A stretch of DNA of 64,000 nt from Nemertoderma westbladi. Lineage: Eukaryota > Xenacoelomorpha > Nemertodermatida > Nemertodermatidae. Where the stretch lies: NCBI GenBank assembly GCA_032718475.1, contig JAUCBJ010002302.1:1-64000 (forward strand), written 5' to 3'. Shown piece after piece: positions 45,601 through 57,600 of this stretch (position 1 is the stretch's first letter; each line of letters opens with the position of its first letter). The position numbers and the translations under genes are program-made. The notes under the pieces are model-generated. The model did no database searches. It saw only the letters and a program-made list of their open reading frames with translations, and was not told the DNA's origin.

Positions 45601-48600
45601 ATTTTCGTTAATTATCAAGTTTTGTTGGATCCGGAATGGAGTGTAAAACACGGATTTTCGTTAATTACCAAGTTTTGTTGGATCCGGAAAGGGGTGTAAA
45701 ACGCGGATTCAATTTATTTACCAAGTGTTACTAGATCCGGGAAGGGGTGTAAAACGCGGATTGATTCAGGTTAATTACAAAGTGTTACTGGATCCGGGAA
45801 GGGGTGTAAAATGCGGATTTACGTAAATTACTGAGTTTGTTAATGAAGGACACAACTATTAATGAGGGACACACATTAATGAGGGACACAAACATTAATG
45901 GGGGACACCTTAATAGTTAATAGACACCTTAATAATTTGTCTATGTCTAGGGGCCACACATAAGCTTAATCCGGCTCTGGGGGACACCTTAATAGGGGTC
46001 AATGCTGAATTATTAATAAGGGCGATGGTGATGCTTGGCCATCAGACATTATTAGATATTGATTAGCTGAAAAACTATACTACCGTGGGAACGTGACCTC
46101 TCTGGTAGAGCAGCTCTGTAGACAATTGTATGGTAGGATTACTGTCCTGTTCCCTGATTGGCTTATCCATCCCAACCTCCCTTACAAACAAGAATCACTG
46201 TTCTGCCTAGCTGGCGGTAGTTTGTACTGCATCATAGCGTCTTCTATTTAAGGCCTTGCAAGCTTGCTGCCTTCCTAATTTATGGAGGCTGAACTGTTAA
46301 GTATAATTTCTTATTTAATTTCTTATTAAACATGGATGACAGTGATGACTTTGTAAAGATTCCATTTACGGGATTCGTTATTCCGAGTCCAACCAATGAT
46401 ACAGCAATTGTTGAGCCGCTTGAACTCACTACGCAAACATCGTGCACCCCGAGTCCGGAGAAGAAAAAAACCAGGTGTATGCTCCTGGTGTATGCTCCTG
46501 GTGTATGCTCCTGGTGTATGCCCCTGGTGTATGCTCCTGGTGTATGCCCCTGGTGTATGCTCCTGGTGTATGCTCCTGGTGTATGCCCCTGGTGTATGCT
46601 CCTGGTGTATGCTCCTGGTGTATGCTCCTGGTGTATGCTCCAGGTGTATGCTCCTGGTGTATGCACCTGGTGTATGCCCCTGGTGTATGCTCCTGGTGTA
46701 TGCTCCTGGTGTATGCTCCTGGTGTATGCTCCTGGTGTATGCTCCTGGTGTATGCCCCTGGTGTATGCTCCTGGTGTATGCTCCTGGTGTATGCTCCTGG
46801 TGTATGCTCCTGGTGTATGCTCCTGGTGTATGCTCCAGGTGTATGCTCCTGGTGTATGCACCTGGTGTATGCCCCTGGTGTATGCTCCTGGTGTATGCTC
46901 CTGGTGTATGCTCCTGGTGTATGCTCCTGGTGTATGCTCCTGGTGTATGCCCCTGGTGTATGCTCCTGGTGTATGCTCCTGGTGTATGCTCCTGGTGTAT
47001 GCTCCTGGTGTATGCTCCTGGTGTATGCTCCTGGTGTATGCTCCTGGTGTATGCTCCTGGTGTATGCTCCTGGTGTATGCTCCTGGTGTATGCTCCTGGT
47101 GTATGCTCCTGGTGTATGCTCCTGGTGTATGCTCCTGGTGTATGCTCCTGGTGTATGCTCCTGGTGTATGCTCCTGGTGTATGCCCCTGGTGTATGCTCC
47201 TGGTGTATGCCCCTGGTGTATGCTCCTGGTGTATGCTCCTGGTGTATGCTCCTGGTGTATGCTCCTGGTGTATGCTCAACGTATACTCCCAATAATTTTT
47301 GGGTAGATTAATTTATTATAACTGTAAGACAGTTACACAGATGCTGCACGAAGACCCCACGCAAATTGTACTTGGAAAATTTCTAAACTTTTGCCAGACT
47401 ACATATGTACCAAGTTTGGATATATTTTATCGAGATTTGGCTGAGTTATTAACGTTTAAAATTGGACACAACAGATCAACAGAACAACAGACACACCGAT
47501 TGAGTTAGTGGTACCTGTATGCTAAGCTCGCTTACTTTCGTCGCTCGCCCCACACTCAATTAAAATTTAAATAATAATTACTTTATTTATATTAAAAATC
47601 CAAAATGTTTGATCGTGTTTGTTATTAATTTACATTTTATAAAGATATATCACTATATGGTATAACCTTTAAAGGTGGTACACACGGCCACTCTTCTTTT
47701 GCGACAGTTTTTTTTAATTAACCGATTTAAAATGCGTATTCCTAATCTGTAAACAGTTTTACGATAAGTTGTTTTGTTTTCGATTTATGCCAACATTTGT
47801 AACGTTCACTGAACAATTTGTACTCTTACTACTATCTTACTATAAAAGAATTCACCGGAATGTGGGGATTAAACTCGGTACATAGAGATTCCAAGTCCCA
47901 CGCTCTCCCAACTGATCCACTCCGCGCCGATGAACAAAAACCTTAAAACAAAAACCCAAGTGGAAATTAACAACACCAACAACGGAGTGAATACTAGAGT
48001 TCTCGCTACGGACCTAATGAATACTAGAGGTCTCGCTACCGACCTAATGAATACTAGAGTTCTCGCTACGGACCTAATGAATACTAGAGTTCTCGGTACG
48101 GACCTAATGAATACTAGAGGTCTCGCTACGGACCTAATGAATACTAGAGGTCTCGCTACGGACCTAATGAATACTAGAGTTCTCGCAACGGACCTAATGA
48201 ATACTAGAGGTCTCGCTACGGACCTAATGAATACTAGAGTTCTCGCTACGGACCTAATGAATACTAGAGTTCTCGCTACGGGGACCTAATGAATACTAGA
48301 GGTCTCGCTACGGACCTAATGAATACTAGAGGTCTCGCTACGGACCTAATGAATACTAGAGGTCTCGCTACGGACCTAATGAATACTAGAGTTCTCGCAA
48401 CGGACCTAATGAATACTAGAGGTCTCGCTACGGACCTAATGAATACTAGAGGTCTCGCTACGGACCTAATGAATACTAGAGGTCTCGCTACGGACCTAAT
48501 GAATACTAGAGGTCTCGCTACGGACCTAATGAATACTAGAGGTCTCGCTACGGGGACCTAATGAATACTAGAGGTCTCGCTACGGACCTAATGAATACTA

Positions 48601-51600
48601 GAGGTCTCGCTACGGACCTAATGAATACTAGAGGTCTCGCTACGGGGACCTAATGAATACTAGAGGTCTCGCTACGGACCTAATGAATACTAGAGGTCTC
48701 GCTACGGACCTAATGAATACTAGAGGTCTCGCTACGGACCTAATGAATACTAGAGGTCTCGCTACGGACCTAATGAATACTAGAGGTCTCGCTACGGACC
48801 TAATGAATACTAGAGGTCTCGCTACGGGGACCTAATGAATACTAGAGGTCTCGCTACGGACCTAATGAATACTAGAGGTCTCGCTACGGACCTAATGAAT
48901 ACTAGAGGTCTCGCTACGGACCTAATGAATACTAGAGGTCTCGCTACGGACCTAATGAATACTAGAGGTCTCGCTACGGACCTAATGAATACTAGAGGTC
49001 TCGCTACGGGGACCTAATGAATACTAGAGGTCTCGCTACGGACCTAATGAATACTAGAGGTCTCGCTACGGACCTAATGAATACTAGAGGTCTCGCTACG
49101 GGGACCTAATGAATACTAGAGGTCTCGCTACGGACCTAATGAGTACTAGAGGTCTCGCTACGGACCTAATGAATACTAGAGTTCTTGCTACGGGGACCTA
49201 ATGAATACTAGAGGTCTCGCTACGGGGACCTAATGAATACTAGAGGTCTCGCTACGGACCTAATGAATACTAGAGGTCTCGCTACGCGGACCTAATGAAT
49301 ACTAGAGGTCTCGCTACGGACCTAATGAATACTAGAGGTCTCGCTACGGACCTAATGAATACTAGAGGTCTCGCTACGGACCTAATGAATACTAGAGGTC
49401 TCGCTATGCGGACCTAATGAATACTAGAGGTCTCGCTACGGACCTAATGAATACTAGAGGTCTCGCTACGGACCTAATGAATACTAGAGGTCTCGCTACG
49501 GACCTAATGAATACTAGAGGTCTCGCTACGGACCTAATGAATACTAGAGGTCTCGCTACGGACCTAATGAATACTAGAGGTCTCGCTACGGACCTAATGA
49601 ATACTAGAGGTCTCGCTACGGGGACCTAATGAATACTAGAGGTCTCGCTACGGGGACCTAATGAATACTAGAGGTCTCGCTACGGAACTAATGAATACTA
49701 GAGGTCTCGCTACGGACCTAATGAATACTAGAGGTCTCGCTATGCGGACCTAATGAATACTAGAGGTCTCGCTACGGACCTAATGAATACTAGAGGTCTC
49801 GCTACGGACCTAATGAATACTAGAGGTCTCGCTACGGAACTAATGAATACTAGAGGTCTCGCTAAGGGGACCTAATGAATACTAGAGGTCTCGCTAAGGG
49901 GACCTAATGAATACTAGAGGTCTCGCTACGCGGACCTAATGAATACTAGAGGTCTCGCTACGGGGACCTAATGAATACTAGAGGTCTCGCTACGGACCTA
50001 ATGAATACTAGAGGTCTCGCTACGGACCTAATGAATACTAGAGGTCTCGCTAAGGGGACCTAATGAATACTAGAGGTCTCGCTACGGGGACCTAATGAAT
50101 ACTAGAGGTCTCGCTACGGACCTAATGAATACTAGAGGTCTCGCTACGGACCTAATGAATACTAGAGGTCTCGCTAAGGGGACCTAATGAATACTAGAGG
50201 TCTCGCTACGGGGACCTAATGAATACTAGAGGTCTCGCTACGGACCTAATGAATACTAGAGGTCTCGCTACGGACCTAATGAATACTAGAGTTCTCGCTA
50301 CGGACCTAATGAATACTAGAGGTCTCGCTACGGACCTAATGAATACTAGAGGTCTCGCTACGGACCTAATGAATACTAGAGGTCTCGCTAAGGGGACCTA
50401 ATGAATACTAGAGGTCTCGCTACGGGGACCTAATGAATACTAGAGGTCTCGCTACGGACCTAATGAATACTAGAGGTCTCGCTACGGACCTAATGAATAC
50501 TAGAGGTCTCGCTATGCGGACCTAATGAATACTAGAGGTCTCGCTACGGACCTAATGAATACTAGAGGTCTCGCTACGGACCTAATGAATACTAGAGGTC
50601 TCGCTACGGACCTAATGAATACTAGAGGTCTCGCTAAGGGGACCTAATGAATACTAGAGGTCTCGCTACGGACCTAATGAATACTAGAGGTCTCGCTAAG
50701 GGGACCTAATGAATACTAGAGGTCTCGCTACGGGACCTAATGAATACTAGAGGTCTCGCTACGGACCTAATGAATACTAGAGGTCTCGCTACGGACCTAA
50801 TGAATACTAGAGGTCTCGCTAAGGGGACCTAATGAATACTAGAGGTCTCGCTACGGGGACCTAATGAATACTAGAGGTCTCGCTACGCGGACCTAATGAA
50901 TACTAGAGGTCTCGCTACGGGGACCTAATGAATACTAGAGGTCTCGCTACGGACCTAATGAATACTAGAGGTCTCGCTATGCGGACCTAATGAATACTAG
51001 AGGTCTCGCTACGGACCTAATGAATACTAGAGGTCTCGCTACGGACCTAATGAATACTAGAGGTCTCGCTACGGACCTAATGAATACTAGAGGTCTCGCT
51101 ATGCGGACCTAATGAATACTAGAGGTCTCGCTACGGGACCTAATGAATACTAGAGGTCTCGCTACGGACCTAATGAATACTAGAGGTCTCGCTACGCGGA
51201 CCTAATGAATACTAGAGGTCTCGCTACGGACCTAATGAATACTAGAGGTCTCGCTACGGACCTAATGAATACTAGAGGTCTCGCTACGGACCTAATGAAT
51301 ACTAGAGGTCTCGCTACGGACCTAATGAATACTAGAGGTCTCGCTACGGACCTAATGAATACTAGAGGTCTCGCTACGGACCTAATGAATACTAGAGGTC
51401 TCGCTACGGACCTAATGAATACTAGAGGTCTCGCTACGGACCTAATGAATACTAGAGGTCTCGCTACGGACCTAATGAATACTAGAGGTCTCGCTACGGA
51501 CCTAATGAATACTAGAGGTCTCGCTACGGACCTAATGAATACTAGAGGTCTCGCTACGGACCTAATGAATACTAGAGGTCTCGCTACGGACCTAATGAAT

Positions 51601-54600
51601 ACTAGAGGTCTCGCTACGGACCTAATGAATACTAGAGGTCTCGCTACGGACCTAATGAATACTAGAGGTCTCGCTACGGACCTAATGAATACTAGAGGTC
51701 TCGCTACGGACCTAATGAATACTAGAGGTCTCGCTACGGACCTAATGAATACTAGAGGTCTCGCTACGGACCTAATGAATACTAGAGGTCTCGCTACGGA
51801 CCTAATGAATACTAGAGGTCTCGCTACGGACCTAATGAATACTAGAGGTCTCGCTACGGACCTAATGAATACTAGAGGTCTCGCTACGGACCTAATGAAT
51901 ACTAGAGGTCTCGCTACGGACCTAATGAATACTAGAGGTCTCGCTACGGGACCTAATGAATACTAGAGGTCTCGCTACGGGACCTAATGAATACTAGAGG
52001 TCTCGCTACGGACCTAATGAATACTAGAGGTCTCGCTACGGACCTAATGAATACTAGAGGTCTCGCTACGGACCTAATGAATACTAGAGGTCTCGCTACG
52101 GACCTAATGAATACTAGAGGTCTCGCTACGGACCTAATGAATACTAGAGGTCTCGCTACGGACCTAATGAATACTAGAGGTCTCGCTACGGACCTAATGA
52201 ATACTAGAGGTCTCGCTACGGACCTAATGAATACTAGAGGTCTCGCTACGGACCTAATGAATACTAGAGGTCTCGCTACGGACCTAATGAATACTAGAGG
52301 TCTCGCTACGGACCTAATGAATACTAGAGGTCTCGCTACGGACCTAATGAATACTAGAGGTCTCGCTACGGACCTAATGAATACTAGAGGTCTCGCTACG
52401 GACCTAATGAATACTAGAGGTCTCGCTACGGACCTAATGAATACTAGAGGTCTCGCTACGGACCTAATGAATACTAGAGGTCTCGCTACGGACCTAATGA
52501 ATACTAGAGGTCTCGCTACGGACCTAATGAATACTAGAGGTCTCGCTACGGACCTAATGAATACTAGAGGTCTCGCTACGGACCTAATGAATACTAGAGG
52601 TCTCGCTACGGACCTAATGAATACTAGAGGTCTCGCTACGGACCTAATGAATACTAGAGGTCTCGCTACGGACCTAATGAATACTAGAGGTCTCGCTACG
52701 GACCTAATGAATACTAGAGGTCTCGCTACGGACCTAATGAATACTAGAGGTCTCGCTACGGACCTAATGAATACTAGAGGTCTCGCTACGGACCTAATGA
52801 ATACTAGAGGTCTCGCTACGGACCTAATGAATACTAGAGGTCTCGCTACGGACCTAATGAATACTAGAGGTCTCGCTACGGACCTAATGAATACTAGAGG
52901 TCTCGCTACGGACCTAATGAATACTAGAGGTCTCGCTACGGACCTAATGAATACTAGAGGTCTCGCTACGGACCTAATGAATACTAGAGGTCTCGCTACG
53001 GACCTAATGAATACTAGAGGTCTCGCTACGGACCTAATGAATACTAGAGGTCTCGCTACGGACCTAATGAATACTAGAGGTCTCGCTACGGACCTAATGA
53101 ATACTAGAGGTCTCGCTACGGACCTAATGAATACTAGAGGTCTCGCTACGGACCTAATGAATACTAGAGGTCTCGCTACGGACCTAATGAATACTAGAGG
53201 TCTCGCTACGGACCTAATGAATACTAGAGGTCTCGCTACGGACCTAATGAATACTAGAGGTCTCGCTACGGACCTAATGAATACTAGAGGTCTCGCTACG
53301 GACCTAATGAATACTAGAGGTCTCGCTACGGACCTAATGAATACTAGAGGTCTCGCTACGGACCTAATGAATACTAGAGGTCTCGCTACGGACCTAATGA
53401 ATACTAGAGGTCTCGCTACGGACCTAATGAATACTAGAGGTCTCGCTACGGACCTAATGAATACTAGAGGTCTCGCTACGGACCTAATGAATACTAGAGG
53501 TCTCGCTACGGACCTAATGAATACTAGAGGTCTCGCTACGGACCTAATGAATACTAGAGGTCTCGCTACGGACCTAATGAATACTAGAGGTCTCGCTACG
53601 GACCTAATGAATACTAGAGGTCTCGCTACGGACCTAATGAATACTAGAGGTCTCGCTACGGACCTAATGAATACTAGAGGTCTCGCTACGGACCTAATGA
53701 ATACTAGAGGTCTCGCTACGGACCTAATGAATACTAGAGGTCTCGCTACGGACCTAATGAATACTAGAGGTCTCGCTACGGACCTAATGAATACTAGAGG
53801 TCTCGCTACGGACCTAATGAATACTAGAGGTCTCGCTACGGACCTAATGAATACTAGAGGTCTCGCTACGGACCTAATGAATACTAGAGGTCTCGCTACG
53901 GACCTAATGAATACTAGAGGTCTCGCTACGGACCTAATGAATACTAGAGGTCTCGCTACGGACCTAATGAATACTAGAGGTCTCGCTACGGACCTAATGA
54001 ATACTAGAGGTCTCGCTACGGACCTAATGAATACTAGAGGTCTCGCTACGGACCTAATGAATACTAGAGGTCTCGCTACGGACCTAATGAATACTAGAGG
54101 TCTCGCTACGGACCTAATGAATACTAGAGGTCTCGCTACGGACCTAATGAATACTAGAGGTCTCGCTACGGACCTAATGAATACTAGAGGTCTCGCTACG
54201 GGACCTAATGAATACTAGAGGTCTCGCTACGGACCTAATGAATACTAGAGGTCTCGCTACGGACCTAATGAATACTAGAGGTCTCGCTACGGACCTAATG
54301 AATACTAGAGGTCTCGCTACGGACCTAATGAATACTAGAGGTCTCGCTACGGACCTAATGAATACTAGAGGTCTCGCTACGGACCTAATGAATACTAGAG
54401 GTCTCGCTACGGACCTAATGAATACTAGAGGTCTCGCTACGGACCTAATGAATACTAGAGGTCTCGCTACGGACCTAATGAATACTAGAGGTCTCGCTAC
54501 GGACCTAATGAATACTAGAGGTCTCGCTACGGACCTAATGAATACTAGAGGTCTCGCTACGGACCTAATGAATACTAGAGGTCTCGCTACGGACCTAATG

Positions 54601-57600
54601 AATACTAGAGGTCTCGCTACGGACCTAATGAATACTAGAGGTCTCGCTACGGGACCTAATGAATACTAGAGGTCTCGCTACGGACCTAATGAATACTAGA
54701 GGTCTCGCTACGGACCTAATGAATACTAGAGGTCTCGCTACGGACCTAATGAATACTAGAGGTCTCGCTACGGACCTAATGAATACTAGAGGTCTCGCTA
54801 CGGACCTAATGAATACTAGAGGTCTCGCTACGGACCTAATGAATACTAGAGGTCTCGCTACGGACCTAATGAATACTAGAGGTCTCGCTACGGACCTAAT
54901 GAATACTAGAGGTCTCGCTACGGACCTAATGAATACTAGAGGTCTCGCTACGGGACCTAATGAATACTAGAGGTCTCGCTACGGACCTAATGAATACTAG
55001 AGGTCTCGCTACGGACCTAATGAATACTAGAGGTCTCGCTACGGACCTAATGAATACTAGAGGTCTCGCTACGGGACCTAATGAATACTAGAGGTCTCGC
55101 TACGGACCTAATGAATACTAGAGGTCTCGCTACGGACCTAATGAATACTAGAGGTCTCGCTACGGACCTAATGAATACTAGAGGTCTCGCTACGGACCTA
55201 ATGAATACTAGAGGTCTCGCTACGGACCTAATGAATACTAGAGGTCTCGCTACGGACCTAATGAATACTAGAGGTCTCGCTACGGACCTAATGAATACTA
55301 GAGGTCTCGCTACGGACCTAATGAATACTAGAGGTCTCGCTACGGACCTAATGAATACTAGAGGTCTCGCTACGGACCTAATGAATACTAGAGGTCTCGC
55401 TACGGACCTAATGAATACTAGAGGTCTCGCTACGGACCTAATGAATACTAGAGGTCTCGCTACGGACCTAATGAATACTAGAGGTCTCGCTACGGACCTA
55501 ATGAATACTAGAGGTCTCGCTACGGACCTAATGAATACTAGAGGTCTCGCTACGGACCTAATGAATACTAGAGGTCTCGCTACGGACCTAATGAATACTA
55601 GAGGTCTCGCTACGGACCTAATGAATACTAGAGGTCTCGCTACGGACCTAATGAATACTAGAGGTCTCGCTACGGACCTAATGAATACTAGAGGTCTCGC
55701 TACGGACCTAATGAATACTAGAGGTCTCGCTACGGACCTAATGAATACTAGAGGTCTCGCTACGGACCTAATGAATACTAGAGGTCTCGCTACGGACCTA
55801 ATGAATACTAGAGGTCTCGCTACGGACCTAATGAATACTAGAGGTCTCGCTACGGACCTAATGAATACTAGAGGTCTCGCTACGGACCTAATGAATACTA
55901 GAGGTCTCGCTACGGACCTAATGAATACTAGAGGTCTCGCTACGGACCTAATGAATACTAGAGGTCTCGCTACGGACCTAATGAATACTAGAGGTCTCGC
56001 TACGGACCTAATGAATACTAGAGGTCTCGCTACGGGACCTAATGAATACTAGAGGTCTCGCTACGGACCTAATGAATACTAGAGGTCTCGCTACGGACCT
56101 AATGAATACTAGAGGTCTCGCTACGGACCTAATGAATACTAGAGGTCTCGCTACGGGACCTAATGAATACTAGAGGTCTCGCTACGGGACCTAATGAATA
56201 CTAGAGGTCTCGCTACGGACCTAATGAATACTAGAGGTCTCGCTACGGACCTAATGAATACTAGAGGTCTCGCTACGGACCTAATGAATACTAGAGGTCT
56301 CGCTACGGACCTAATGAATACTAGAGGTCTCGCTACGGACCTAATGAATACTAGAGGTCTCGCTACGGACCTAATGAATACTAGAGGTCTCGCTACGGAC
56401 CTAATGAATACTAGAGGTCTCGCTACGGACCTAATGAATACTAGAGGTCTCGCTACGGACCTAATGAATACTAGAGGTCTCGCTACGGGACCTAATGAAT
56501 ACTAGAGGTCTCGCTACGGACCTAATGAATACTAGAGGTCTCGCTACGGACCTAATGAATACTAGAGGTCTCGCTACGGACCTAATGAATACTAGAGGTC
56601 TCGCTACGGACCTAATGAATACTAGAGGTCTCGCTACGGACCTAATGAATACTAGAGGTCTCGCTACGGACCTAATGAATACTAGAGGTCTCGCTACGGG
56701 ACCTAATGAATACTAGAGGTCTCGCTACGGACCTAATGAATACTAGAGGTCTCGCTACGGACCTAATGAATACTAGAGGTCTCGCTACGGACCTAATGAA
56801 TACTAGAGGTCTCGCTACGGACCTAATGAATACTAGAGGTCTCGCTACGGACCTAATGAATACTAGAGGTCTCGCTACGGACCTAATGAATACTAGAGGT
56901 CTCGCTACGGACCTAATGAATACTAGAGGTCTCGCTACGGACCTAATGAATACTAGAGGTCTCGCTACGGACCTAATGAATACTAGAGGTCTCGCTACGG
57001 ACCTAATGAATACTAGAGGTCTCGCTACGGGGACCTAATGAATACTAGAGGTCTCGCTACGGGGACCTAATGAATACTAGAGGTCTCGCTACGGACCTAA
57101 TGAATACTAGAGGTCTCGCTACGGACCTAATGAATACTAGAGGTCTCGCTACGGACCTAATGAATACTAGAGGTCTCGCTACGGACCTAATGAATACTAG
57201 AGGTCTCGCTAAGGGGACCTAATGAATACTAGAGGTCTCGCTAAGGGGACCTAATGAATACTAGAGGTCTCGCTACGGGGACCTAATGAATACTAGAGGT
57301 CTCGCTACGGACCTAATGAATACTAGAGGTCTCGCTACGGACCTAATGAATACTAGAGGTCTCGCTACGGACCTAATGAATACTAGAGGTCTCGCTAAGG
57401 GGACCTAATGAATACTAGAGGTCTCGCTACGGGGACCTAATGAATACTAGAGGTCTCGCTACGCGGACCTAAAAAATGCCTCAGATATTGCAACATGTTA
57501 TTCGTGGTGTAATTAGGTTGGTAAGCATTATTGGTAAGGTATGATATAATGATATAATCTCCACATAGCACAGTTGGGATAATTATACCTAACGTTGGCG

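Larger units (their letters stand above)
45175..47278 (+). mobile_element. Truncated second copy of the mini-gene fold-back transposon
   Basis: Left end GGGGTAGGTGTAAAACGCGG, six or so 53-bp units, then the same unique centre as 10690-11330 with few differences (GAGGGACAC repeats, TATTTAAGG box, ORF). At codon 48 of the ORF the sequence switches to a 13-bp array. The whole right arm and right end are missing, and no matching target duplication was found. Confidence 0.9.

Noticed and set aside
46280-47311. Five overlapping open frames of about 290-325 codons
   Set aside because: 13-bp array open in many frames; only the first 47 codons of one frame match the mini-gene.
47930-57038. Series of MNTRGLATDL repeat frames
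   Set aside because: Translations of the 30-bp intronic array, broken by each 1-2-bp variant. No start context, domain or splice support.
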